Assembly (NCBI GenBank): GCA_964608265.1
Contig: CAZSNP010000003.1
Span: 71,260 to 135,259 of the forward strand
DNA length: 64,000 nucleotides
From: JANWXR01 sp964608265
GTDB lineage: Bacteria > Chloroflexota > Anaerolineae > Anaerolineales > UBA6663
Reading direction: 5' to 3'
Shown: piece after piece, positions 1-7,745 of the stretch
How the letters are laid out: every line of letters begins with the position of its first letter
Position numbering within the stretch: the first letter of the stretch is position 1
The notes under the pieces: model-generated
The model's database searches: none
Told to the model about the DNA's origin: nothing
Seen by the model: only the letters and a program-made list of their open reading frames with translations
Translations under genes and position numbers: made by a program

Positions 1-1346
1 GTCACCGGGCCGTTGAAGGCGAAGACGTAGCTTTGCGTGCCGTCAACCCAGTTATCATCGGCGAAGCCCAGCAGGCCGCCGCTAGCCGCTTCCTGCACTT
101 CGTTTTGATTGAAGCTGAACGTCGAGACCACGTAGTCTTTTTCCCCGTACTCCGGCACATACGTGCTGTAGTTCGCATCGAAGTAGCAGAAGAGCTGGGC
201 GAACGTGAAGCCAAAGTCATTCCAACAGTCGTTTTCGGGCAGCAGGCCGAGGAAGATGTTGAGCGACCGCAGCGCGCCGTCATCGATCGGGTGGTTGTCC
301 TCGAGCGCCGAGTGCCAGTTGTAGTAAGGCTCGAAGCTCTGCAGCTTGTCGAGGATATGATGCTCGTTGATCCAATCCAGCCCGTTGGCGGCCGGGTCGG
401 CCTCGAACATTTCCAGGTGAACGACCTTCTGGCCGTCCTTGCCCGGCGCGGTCACCAGCGGGTCGTAAAGCGGCGAGGTGGTGAAGAGCAGATTGATGGC
501 TACGAAACGCGTCACCAGGCCGAGGTCGCCGGCGAGTTGATCGGGGGCGCGATAGCCGCCGTCGGTGTACTCCCACACCGGCGGCATGCGGTAATCCGCG
601 GCGCCGTCGCCATCCACGTCGGCATCATCCACGTTCCAGTTACCGGTCCAAGCCTCCGGCCCGGCGGAGAGATCGTAGAACCACACCCGGCCAAAGGTGC
701 CGCCCCAGGCGATCATCTTGCGCGAGCCGCGCAACACGCCGAAGTTGTAGCCGGTGTCCGGATCAGGCTCGTCGGTCTTGGTGTAGACGTGGAACTGGAA
801 ATCGGGCCGGCTGTGCCAGTTGATGAAGAAGATCGTGTAGCTGCGCTGCGGGTTGATGCCCAGCCGGTGCGCCGAGTCGAGCAACCAGCGTTCGGCGGAC
901 GGCCCGTCTATGAACAGCACGTCATCGGTGATATCGAGCACATTGTTGTCTTGATCGTTGTAGCCTTGCTGAAAAACGGTGAGGGGATTCGGGACGCCCA
1001 GGCTTGCCAGATAGCCGAAGAAATCATCTTCGAACTTCCGATTGGCGTACGTGGGCCGGTATTCGAAATTGTATCGAAGCCCGAGGTCGCGGCCCGGCAG
1101 CCCGTAGAATTGCGGGTAGCGCACAACGGGCGTGTAGGTCTCCGGCAGATTGCTCAGCACCTCGTCTGCCTCTACCTGATCATGCTCATAGCCCACAAAC
1201 ACAAGGTTGATCGGGATGGTTTGCTCGAACTGCACGCTGCCGCTCGATTGCCGCTCGGCCGCGCGGGCGACGTTCGAAGTGGCGGGCGAAAGTGCCAACG
1301 CCAGACAGACCGCTACGCTCAAAAACGTAAACACCTTCCGATACAT
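1..1346 (-). CDS. Exported protein of unknown function (3' end outside window)
   Basis: An open frame of 448 codons runs leftward from an ATG at 1346 to the window edge without a stop, so the C-terminus is missing. A GGAGG sits 5 nt before the ATG. The first 30 residues form a Sec signal peptide: Lys at position 4, a hydrophobic stretch FLSVAVCLALAL, and a likely cleavage site near ARA-AE. The mature part is acidic and rich in Tyr, Phe, Trp and Asp, and contains the Asp-rich stretch DDADVDGDGAAD, which resembles a calcium-binding loop. I recognise no catalytic domain. The protein is probably secreted or periplasmic. An opposing frame over the same bases has no signal peptide or motif and is a shadow. 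Confidence 0.75.
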   Translation of the reverse strand, partial: MYRKVFTFLSVAVCLALALSPATSNVARAAERQSSGSVQFEQTIPINLVFVGYEHDQVEADEVLSNLPETYTPVVRYPQFYGLPGRDLGLRYNFEYRPTYANRKFEDDFFGYLASLGVPNPLTVFQQGYNDQDNNVLDITDDVLFIDGPSAERWLLDSAHRLGINPQRSYTIFFINWHSRPDFQFHVYTKTDEPDPDTGYNFGVLRGSRKMIAWGGTFGRVWFYDLSAGPEAWTGNWNVDDADVDGDGAADYRMPPVWEYTDGGYRAPDQLAGDLGLVTRFVAINLLFTTSPLYDPLVTAPGKDGQKVVHLEMFEADPAANGLDWINEHHILDKLQSFEPYYNWHSALEDNHPIDDGALRSLNIFLGLLPENDCWNDFGFTFAQLFCYFDANYSTYVPEYGEKDYVVSTFSFNQNEVQEAASGGLLGFADDNWVDGTQSYVFAFNGPV

Positions 1347-1668
1347 GTTGCCTCCGATGTATTGTGTGGGAACGCCGACGGATGAGAGGGGGTATGGGAC
1401 AGAAGAGCGGGTTGGTCACCTCCCGGCGCTCGGCGCGTCACAAAGCCGGCCGAAGCGCCCAATACACTCAACGATGCCCGGCGCAGGTTCGTTACCGGCT
1501 CGTTGCCCGTGTGCTATGACTAAAGTCTTGAATCGGTGGAAGGTTCAGTCGGAGGTGCTGGCTGAGACCACAACGAGATTCTCCACCCATCGCTGGGTAG
1601 AGGTCAAGCCGTAAAATTACGGAGGCAAACCAACATCCCGGGGCGTTGGTTTGGGAGAGGGGGCCGGC
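1347..1668. other. Intergenic stretch without a recognised gene
   Basis: About 320 bases between the exported protein and the small gene at 1669. It should carry the promoter of the leftward gene. I see no clear -35/-10 pair and no convincing coding potential on either strand. Confidence 0.5.
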
Positions 1669-1971
1669 TCAGGACGCTTGTATCGCTACCCGCAGCCCTT
1701 CGCGCCGGATGAAGTGCTCGGCCTCGGGGCTTTCGGGCACCGTGATCAGACGCGGCGCGTGGCAGGAGCGATGGAGGATGAAGTGAAAGACCCGCGCACT
1801 CTGCTCGCCCCAGCGTGGGCGCAGATAGACCGGATCCTCGATCCGCCAGCCCTGGTCGAGCGCGGACAGCAGCAGCCGCAGCCGGGGCTCGTTGCCACTC
1901 GGACTTACGGGCTGTTGCAACTGGCTCCATACCTCATCGCGGGCAAAGGTGTCGAGAGGCGACATGGTCAC
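1669..1971 (-). CDS. Small conserved-looking hypothetical protein, 100 aa
   Basis: A 100-residue soluble protein with no signal peptide or membrane segment. The central part (GWRIEDPVYLRPRWGE, then FHFILHR and RLITVPESPEAEHFI) has the charged and aromatic pattern of a folded domain, and the codon use matches its neighbours. I cannot assign a function. The start at 1971 gives MTMSPLD; the second Met at 1965 is equally possible. A direct repeat at 2021-2037 resembling a Pho box lies about 50 nt upstream, and the gene follows the phoU terminator, so it may be a separate phosphate-responsive unit. That link is an inference. Confidence 0.6.
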   Translation of the reverse strand: MTMSPLDTFARDEVWSQLQQPVSPSGNEPRLRLLLSALDQGWRIEDPVYLRPRWGEQSARVFHFILHRSCHAPRLITVPESPEAEHFIRREGLRVAIQAS

Positions 1972-2020
1972 GCTCCGATTCTTGGGTTAGCCCGACAATA
2001 GCGCGGCGATTTCAAATCCG

Positions 2021-2037
2021 CCTCAACGTAGTGTTAA
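2021..2037 (-). promoter_or_regulatory. Pho-box-like direct repeat upstream of the 1669 gene
   Basis: Read on the minus strand it is TTAACA, 5 nt (CTACG), TTGAGG: two 6-mers with an 11-bp period, the spacing of the PhoP/PhoB box (TTAACA-N5-TTAACA type). The first half-site matches exactly and the second only partly. Confidence 0.4.
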
Positions 2038-2060
2038 GTTTCCACAACCTCCCGCCCAAC

Positions 2061-2087
2061 AAAAAAGCGCAGCCCGAATGGCTGCGC
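2061..2087 (-). terminator. Rho-independent terminator downstream of phoU
   Basis: On the minus strand GCGCAGCC, loop ATTCG, GGCTGCGC form a perfect 8-bp stem followed by TTTTTT. It lies about 240 nt past the phoU stop and would end leftward transcription of the pst-phoU block. Confidence 0.85.
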
Positions 2088-2150
2088 CTTCGTGTTACAT
2101 TCACGCCGCCAAAAGAACAACGCTCTCAATTGGAATCAAGGCGGTCGAAT

Positions 2151-2293
2151 GTCATGCCGAGGAGCGGAGCGACGGACGATGCGGCGTTACTTCGTAACGA
2201 CAGCATCGCGGCATCTCTGGCTGGCCGCAAATCGCGCCAGGCTTGGGTAGAGACCGTGCGTTCTGCGAACGCCCGCTTCGCTCGGGGCGACAC
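2151..2293. repeat. Dispersed palindromic element, GTCATGCCGAG type
   Basis: It begins GTCATGCCGAGGAGCGGAGC and ends with the near-complement CTTCGCTCGGGGCGACAC, so the ends form imperfect terminal inverted repeats. It contains further inner palindromes (GTTACTTCGTAAC). Related elements occur at 35072-35160 and 48538-48715. It carries no transposase and looks like a non-autonomous intergenic repeat. Confidence 0.6.
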
Positions 2294-2324
2294 GTACCTC
2301 CTTGAAACCAATTAAGAGCGAAGA

Positions 2325-3008
2325 TCAATACGGCGCCCACGGCCCGGCGCTGAGCTCCTTCATCTCGCCGCTGGCGATGAAGATGACGCGCTCGGCGATG
2401 TTGACGGTGCGGTCGCCGATGCGTTCGAGGTTGTGGGCCGAGAAGAGCAGGTATAAGGCGCGCGAGGTGGTGTGCGGGTCCTCGGCGATGAAGCTGATCA
2501 ACTCGCGGAAGATCTGCTGATACAGTTCGTCGATCACGTCGTCGCGGGCGGCCACGCCGCGGGCGGCCTCGGCGTCGCGGGCCACAAAGGCATCCAGCGC
2601 GGAGCGCAGCATCACGCGGCACTCATCGGCCATGCGCGGCATGTCGATGAGGGGCTTCAACAGAGGCTGGTCGCCCATCTTCAGCACGGTCTTGGCGATG
2701 CCGGCGGCGTGGTCGGCCATGCGCTCCATGTCGCTGATGACGTTCATGGCGGCGACGATGAAGCGCAAATCGGTGGCGATGGGCTGCTGGGTGGCGATGA
2801 GACGGATGCAGTCCTCTTCGATCTTGAAGCGCAGGTCGTTGATCTTGGCGTCGTTGGCCACCACCTGCCGCGCCAGTTCAAGGTCACGCTCGGCCAGCGA
2901 GCGCATGCCCTGAGTGATGGCCTCGTCCAACAGACCGCCCATCCGCAGCAGGTTATCCTGAAGCTGGCGCAGCTCCTGGTCAAAGTGCGCCCGGTTTGAA
3001 GTGGTCAC
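2325..3008 (-). CDS. phoU: Phosphate signalling protein PhoU
   Basis: A 227-residue all-helical protein with the usual two PhoU repeats. The metal-binding motifs are ISDMERMADHAAGIAK at residues 91-106 and NLERIGDRTVNIAE at 193-206, both of the E-x3-D type. PhoU connects the PstSCAB transporter with the PhoR kinase and keeps the Pho response off when phosphate is plentiful; it acts on the cytoplasmic face of the membrane. It is the last gene of a leftward series (pstC, pstA, pstB, arsC, HD protein, phoU), starts 9 nt after the HD-protein stop, and is followed by a terminator at 2061-2087. The assignment is secure. Confidence 0.95.
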   Translation of the reverse strand: MTTSNRAHFDQELRQLQDNLLRMGGLLDEAITQGMRSLAERDLELARQVVANDAKINDLRFKIEEDCIRLIATQQPIATDLRFIVAAMNVISDMERMADHAAGIAKTVLKMGDQPLLKPLIDMPRMADECRVMLRSALDAFVARDAEAARGVAARDDVIDELYQQIFRELISFIAEDPHTTSRALYLLFSAHNLERIGDRTVNIAERVIFIASGEMKELSAGPWAPY

Positions 3009-3017
3009 TTTTTCTCC

Positions 3018-3821
3018 TTACACGGCCAGCGGCACGAGGCGCCGCTCGGTCCCGTTGTCTATCCGTGCCACGACCTCGATGAGTTCGTGCAGGGTCGAGA
3101 AGCGGATGCGTTGCTGCAATATCTCCCCGGCGTGCGCCAGGCCGGAGGCGTGGTTCATGCGCACCTCGATCCGAACCGGCCGCTGCTCGCCGCGATGCAG
3201 CGTGACTTCCTGAATCGCCGTGGCCGAGGCCCCATCCACCGAACGCGACCGGCCCCTGGTCATGTCGAGCGCATCGGCCACGCGCAGGATGCCGGCCTCG
3301 ATCGTGAAGCACGCCAGCCCGTTGAAGTGGGTGGCGATGGCGTGCATCACCTCCGAGACGAGGATCGTGCGTTCGCGCACGCCGTACAGCCCATCGAGCA
3401 GCTCGCGCGCTTTGGCGAAGGCCAACGGCAACCCGAACTCGTGGTGGCGGTCGTAATGTACCACCAAACCCAGATCATGGAGCGCCGCTGCCAGCACGAC
3501 GTTGAGCTCGGCGTCGCCGCGTCCCAGCCCGTGTTGGCTGACGACATTCGCGGTGTAGCCGGCCTCCATCAGCAGACGCAACATCCGCAGGCTGGCGTTG
3601 GCGACGATGCGAATGTGGGTTTCGCCGTGATCGCTCGCCCCGAGGCGTTCGACTGCGTTGACATTCGCGCAGCGCCACATCTGGCGCAACTCTTCGTCGG
3701 CGTTGATGCGGTCCACCAGGGCCTGCAGGCGCGGATTGTGACGGGCCGGCACGGAGAAGCTCGACGGCCCGTGATAGACCGGTGGGCTGGGCGCAAACGT
3801 GGGTTGGGCAATAAGCGACAT
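3018..3821 (-). CDS. HD-domain protein in the pst-phoU operon
   Basis: A 267-residue cytoplasmic protein. HD-superfamily metal-ligand candidates are visible: His residues in DHGETH at about 65-69, the HD pair in AALHDLG at 115-116, and more His in HYDRHHEFGLP. An acidic segment (ILRVADALDMTRGR) follows and could carry a further Asp ligand. The family hydrolyses phosphoester bonds, often in nucleotides; the substrate cannot be read from the sequence. I chose the ATG at 3821 (MSLIAQ) because GAGG lies 7 nt upstream; an in-frame ATG at 3836 lacks a good site. Its position between arsC and phoU suggests a role in phosphate signalling, possibly turnover of a nucleotide messenger, but this is inferred only from context. 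Confidence 0.75.
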   Translation of the reverse strand: MSLIAQPTFAPSPPVYHGPSSFSVPARHNPRLQALVDRINADEELRQMWRCANVNAVERLGASDHGETHIRIVANASLRMLRLLMEAGYTANVVSQHGLGRGDAELNVVLAAALHDLGLVVHYDRHHEFGLPLAFAKARELLDGLYGVRERTILVSEVMHAIATHFNGLACFTIEAGILRVADALDMTRGRSRSVDGASATAIQEVTLHRGEQRPVRIEVRMNHASGLAHAGEILQQRIRFSTLHELIEVVARIDNGTERRLVPLAV

Positions 3822-3880
3822 TGATACCTCAAACATGACTCAACCTGGACGGATACCGGCGTTTCAAGACGGAGCGGAAG

Positions 3881-4348
3881 TTACAGATCGGATTGGGCCA
3901 GCGGCGCGTTGTGCAGGGGCACATTCAGCTCGCGCAACCACTCCCGCATCTGCGCGCCGATCTGATCGCGGACGCGGCGGAACTCCGCCAGCTTTTCTTC
4001 GGCGGAGCCTTCGGCCCGGGCAGGATCATCGAAGGGCCAGAACATGCGCTTGCTCACGCCGACGAAGACCGTCGGGCATTTCTCCTCGGCGTCACCGCAG
4101 ACGATGATGAGGTAGGCGAAGTTGACGTAGCCCAGATACTCGCGCACGTGCTTGGAGCGCTGCTGGCTGACGTCAACACCCATCTCCTCCATCACCTTGA
4201 CGGTCAGTGGATTCATACCCTTCGGCTCGAGGCCGGCGCTGTAGGCCTCGAAGGTGTCGCCGGCGTAATGGCGCAGCAGGCCTTCGGCCATCTGGCTGCG
4301 GGCCGAGTTTCCGGTGCACAGGAAAAGGACTTTGGCTTTGGTGGGCAT
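3881..4348 (-). CDS. arsC: Thioredoxin-coupled arsenate reductase ArsC
   Basis: A 155-residue protein of the low-molecular-weight tyrosine phosphatase fold. The phosphate loop CTGNSARSQ carries nucleophile Cys11 and Arg17. Two more cysteines, Cys84 and Cys91 (VCGDAEEKCP), have the 7-residue spacing of the resolving pair in the Staphylococcus-type, thioredoxin-linked ArsC; WPFDDPA supplies the general acid Asp. It reduces arsenate to arsenite in the cytoplasm. Lying between pstB and the HD gene, it can be co-made with the phosphate transporter, which makes sense because arsenate enters through Pst. No arsenite efflux gene adjoins it. A second ArsC domain lies in the PhoR fusion at 10509-12176. 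Confidence 0.92.
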   Translation of the reverse strand: MPTKAKVLFLCTGNSARSQMAEGLLRHYAGDTFEAYSAGLEPKGMNPLTVKVMEEMGVDVSQQRSKHVREYLGYVNFAYLIIVCGDAEEKCPTVFVGVSKRMFWPFDDPARAEGSAEEKLAEFRRVRDQIGAQMREWLRELNVPLHNAPLAQSDL

Positions 4349-4428
4349 AGCTCAAACCGTGTCGCGGGCCGGGAGCCGAGTGGTCTCCGCAGAGACAGCC
4401 ACCCGACACCCGGGCACCCGACACTCCG

Positions 4429-5262
4429 TTATCCAAACCTGCCCGACACGTAATCCTCGGTTCGCTTGTCCTTCGGGCGGGTGAAGATGGTGTTGGTGTC
4501 GTCGAACTCGATGACGGTTCCGGCGCGCGTGCCCTCGTACAACATCATCATCGCCGTCCGGTCGCTGACACGCGCGGCCTGTTGCATGTTGTGGGTGACG
4601 ATGATGATGGTGTAGTCCTTCTTCAACTCCTGCATCAGCTCCTCGATCTTCAGCGTCGCAATCGGGTCGAGGGCCGAGCACGGCTCATCCATCAGGATGA
4701 TCTCGGGCGAGATGGCGATGGTGCGGGCGATACACAGGCGTTGCTGCTGGCCGCCCGAGAGCGAGTAGCCGCTCTGATTGAGCTTGTCCTTCACTTCCTC
4801 CCACAGCGCCGCGCCGCGCAGCGAGCGCTCCACCAGCGCATCCAGGTCGCCCTTGTTGCCTCTGAAGCCGTTGATGCGCGCACCCCATGAGATGTTTTCG
4901 TAGATGCTTTTAGGGAACGGATTCGGTTTTTGAAAGACCATGCCGATGCGCCGGCGCACCTCTACCGGGTCAACCTCGGGGGCATACAGATTGCGGCCAT
5001 GCATGAGGATTTCGCCTTCGGCGCGCGCGCCCGAGACGAAGTCGTTCATGCGGTTGAAGGCGCGCAGTATCGTGCTCTTGCCGCAGCCGGACGGGCCGAT
5101 GATGGCGGTGATCTCGCGGCTCTTGATCTTCAGGCTGACATCGTGGATGGCCTTGAAGGCGCCGTAGTAGATGTGCAGGCCGCGCGTCTCGATGGCGACG
5201 TTGTCGGTGGCGCCGTTGCTCGAATGACGATCCGAGACGACGGTAGACAGATTGAGTCCCAT
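4429..5262 (-). CDS. pstB: Phosphate ABC transporter ATP-binding protein PstB
   Basis: A 277-residue ABC ATPase with Walker A GPSGCGKST (56-63), Q-loop in VFQKPNPFPKSIYENI, signature LSGGQQQ (168-174), Walker B IILMDEP (187-193) and H-loop His224. PNPFPKSIYENI and MDEPCSALDP are typical of PstB within the ABC family. It powers phosphate uptake through PstC and PstA. The first 22 residues are a polar extension ahead of the usual PstB start. It begins 2 nt after the pstA stop, so the genes are translationally close. About 80 nt with short GTGTCGGGTG-type words separate it from arsC downstream. Confidence 0.95.
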   Translation of the reverse strand: MGLNLSTVVSDRHSSNGATDNVAIETRGLHIYYGAFKAIHDVSLKIKSREITAIIGPSGCGKSTILRAFNRMNDFVSGARAEGEILMHGRNLYAPEVDPVEVRRRIGMVFQKPNPFPKSIYENISWGARINGFRGNKGDLDALVERSLRGAALWEEVKDKLNQSGYSLSGGQQQRLCIARTIAISPEIILMDEPCSALDPIATLKIEELMQELKKDYTIIIVTHNMQQAARVSDRTAMMMLYEGTRAGTVIEFDDTNTIFTRPKDKRTEDYVSGRFG

Positions 5263-5264
5263 GA

Positions 5265-6512
5265 TCAGTACAGCCTCCGGCTGAAACGATTGCGCAAACT
5301 GATGGCGGTTGCGTTCAACGTCAACAGCATCGCCAGCAGCACCAGGATGGCGGCGGCGGCGATGTTGCGGAACTCGCCCTGCGGGCGCGAGGTCCAGTTG
5401 TAGATTTGGATGGGCAGGGCGGTGAACTTCGAGAACAGCCCATCCGGGTCGACGGTGATGAAGGTCGAAGCCCCGATGACGATCAGCGGCGCGGTCTCAC
5501 CGATGGCGCGGGAGACGGCCAGGATGCTGCCGGTGAGGACGCCGGGCAGGGCGTTGGGCAGGACGTGTGACCAGATCGTCTGCCACTTGGTCGCGCCCAG
5601 CCCATAGGCGGCCTGGCGCAGCGAGTCGGGCACGGCCTTGATGGCCTCCTGCGCGTTGACGATGATGAGCGGCAGGATCAGGAGCGCCATCGTCAGCGCC
5701 GCCGAGATGATGGTGCGGCCATTCGAATCGGTCACCCCGAACATCGCGCCGCTGCTAAAGGCCTCCAGCGCGCGCACAAAGATCGCCAACCCGAGGATGC
5801 CGTACACAATAGACGGCACGCCGGCCAGGTTGTAGATGTTCGTCTCGATGATGCGGTTGATCCAGGCGCCGTGATCGGCATATTCCTGCAGGTAGATCGC
5901 CGCGCCGACGCCGATGGGCAGGGCGATGAGGATAGTGATGGCGATGAGCCAGAGTGAGCCGAGGATAGCGGTGCGCACCCCGGCGTACTCGGCCTGGCTC
6001 GACATCGGGTTGGTCAGGAAGCCGACCGTCAGCCACGAGCGGAATTCAAGCGTGGCCCTGGGATGGTCTTCGGCCAGCTCGGCTTCGATCTTCGCGCGAT
6101 TGGTCAACGACTCGGTCAACGACCACGTCTCGACCACCTTGCGCTGGATGACACGCTCGAGGACGAGGACGTACACGTCATCGCGCGAGCGGCTCGTAAA
6201 GGGTTGCTCCTTATTCAGTTTGTTGAACGCCCCTTTGGAGATTTTCTTCTGCAGGATTGCGACCAGTTCTGGCTGTGACAGTTCGTCGAGCGGACGGTCG
6301 GAAACGGACGCAACCGCGACTTTGTCCTCGTAGGCCATGTAACCGAAGGCGCGATCGACGATGTTGTAGAGCAGGGCAGTCAGGCCGATGATGCCGATGC
6401 AGGTGGCGAGCAGAAACCAGGCCTGCCAGGCCAGGCCAAAACGATGGCGGCCACGGAGGTTTTCGGTCGCGGCCCGGCCCTCGGGTAAACCGCCGGAGGT
6501 GTAGGCGCTCAT
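5265..6512 (-). CDS. pstA: Phosphate ABC transporter permease PstA with enlarged outer domain
   Basis: 415 residues, clearly longer than the roughly 280-300 usual for PstA. TM1 lies at about 27-49. A polar segment of about 130 residues follows (50-180, including DELSQPELVAILQKKIS), and then the five-helix core with the permease loop EAIKAVPDSLRQAAYGLGATKWQT. The large loop between TM1 and TM2 should face outside, near PstS. It overlaps pstC by 4 nt (ATGA), a sign of coupled translation. The core assignment is secure; what the extra domain does is unknown. It could be an adaptation to the unusual two-lobed PstS. Confidence 0.93.
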   Translation of the reverse strand: MSAYTSGGLPEGRAATENLRGRHRFGLAWQAWFLLATCIGIIGLTALLYNIVDRAFGYMAYEDKVAVASVSDRPLDELSQPELVAILQKKISKGAFNKLNKEQPFTSRSRDDVYVLVLERVIQRKVVETWSLTESLTNRAKIEAELAEDHPRATLEFRSWLTVGFLTNPMSSQAEYAGVRTAILGSLWLIAITILIALPIGVGAAIYLQEYADHGAWINRIIETNIYNLAGVPSIVYGILGLAIFVRALEAFSSGAMFGVTDSNGRTIISAALTMALLILPLIIVNAQEAIKAVPDSLRQAAYGLGATKWQTIWSHVLPNALPGVLTGSILAVSRAIGETAPLIVIGASTFITVDPDGLFSKFTALPIQIYNWTSRPQGEFRNIAAAAILVLLAMLLTLNATAISLRNRFSRRLY

Positions 6513-7483
6513 TGGTAGGCCTCCCGGAAGCGGTTGACGATTTGGCGGCTGATGAGGTTGAGCGCGAGCGTGACGGCGAACAGCACCAACCCCAGCGCGA
6601 AGATGCTCTCGTATTGGATCGAGGCATAGCTCAGGTCTCCGCCGCTGATGCGGGCGATGTGGCCGGTGATGGTTTCAGCCGCCTCGAAGGGGTTGAAGGT
6701 GAGGTTCGGCCCGGCCCCGGCGGCGATGGCGACGATCATCGTCTCGCCGACCGCGCGCGACATGCCGATGATGAAAGCGGCGACGATGCCCGATAGCGCC
6801 GCGGGCAGCACCACCTGCACTGCCGTCTCGAGCTTGGTGGCCCCCAATCCGTAGGCGGCCTCCCGCAGGCTGCGCGGCACCGCGCTCAACGCATCCTCGC
6901 TCATCGAGGTGATGAGGGGCATGATCATGATGCCCATCACGATACCGGCGGCGGCGTTGTTGTAGATCTGCACCGTCTCCTGACCGAAGATCAACCGCAG
7001 CAGCGGCGTCATAAACGTCAGCGCGAAGAAGCCATACACCACCGTCGGCACCCCGGCCAGCACCTCGAGCGTGGGCTTGAGGTAGTTGCGGACGCGCGGT
7101 GTGGCATACTCGCTCAAATAAATCGCCGCGCTCACGCCGAGCGGCACCGACACCAACAGCGCGATCAGGCTCGTCATCAGCGTGGCGTTGACCAGCGGCC
7201 AGACGCCAAACTGGCCGATCTCCGGCTGCCAACGGAACGTCGTGAAGACTTCACCGGCATTGACCTCGGGGTTGGTGAAGAACAAGAGCGACTCTTGCCC
7301 AAGCACATACACGATGCCGAGCGTGGTGAGAATGGAGAGCGCACCGCACAAAAACAGGAAACTTTGTATCAATGTCTCCCCGAGACGCGGCCGGCGGCGC
7401 AAGTCACTGGGGCGGAACGTGCCCTCAAAGGCGGCCGGGGTGGCCAGCCGGGTTTGGATGTCGGTTGTGCTTGCCATCATCAA
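6509..7483 (-). CDS. pstC: Phosphate ABC transporter permease PstC
   Basis: 324 residues with six predicted membrane helices (the first at about 38-62) and the permease coupling loop EDALSAVPRSLREAAYGLGA. The order on the coding strand is pstS, pstC, pstA, pstB, the classical one. AAGGAG lies directly before a run of three ATG codons (7483, 7480, 7477), so any of the three may be used. The C-terminus overlaps pstA by 4 nt. The spacer to pstS is 262 nt, unusually long for this operon, and holds a hairpin at 7701-7740. Confidence 0.95.
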   Translation of the reverse strand: MMMASTTDIQTRLATPAAFEGTFRPSDLRRRPRLGETLIQSFLFLCGALSILTTLGIVYVLGQESLLFFTNPEVNAGEVFTTFRWQPEIGQFGVWPLVNATLMTSLIALLVSVPLGVSAAIYLSEYATPRVRNYLKPTLEVLAGVPTVVYGFFALTFMTPLLRLIFGQETVQIYNNAAAGIVMGIMIMPLITSMSEDALSAVPRSLREAAYGLGATKLETAVQVVLPAALSGIVAAFIIGMSRAVGETMIVAIAAGAGPNLTFNPFEAAETITGHIARISGGDLSYASIQYESIFALGLVLFAVTLALNLISRQIVNRFREAYQ

Positions 7484-7700
7484 CTCCTTACGGACTTTGA
7501 TACCGAGACCATCGCCCTTGTCGCCAAACGCTGGAGATGAGGTACGGACTTCGCTGGGCCGCTAGCCGGGGTAGGGAGGTGGCTAGCGCCGGTCGAAACG
7601 ATTCCAGTGTTGCGCACAACGTTGCACAGCCTCGATTCGGGAGGGTGGCCCGGGCAGCGGGCGATTCACTGCGGGCCGCCGCGTCGGGAGATTGCCAGCG

Positions 7701-7740
7701 GGGGGAGGCCGCGCCTGCGCGCAACCTCCCTCCGCGCGTT
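7701..7740 (-). terminator. Hairpin just after pstS, possible partial terminator
   Basis: GGGAGG pairs with CCTCCC around a GCGC-rich loop, 5 nt after the pstS stop. There is no T-run. It could protect the pstS message or reduce read-through into pstC, which would make more binding protein than permease, but the evidence is only the fold. Confidence 0.3.
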
Positions 7741-7745
7741 TCTGT

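Noticed and set aside
33..1385. A 450-codon frame on the plus strand over the exported-protein gene
   Set aside because: No signal peptide, no motif, and a repetitive Val/Arg/Glu/His composition typical of antisense translation of GC-rich genes. The minus-strand frame has a ribosome site and a signal peptide.
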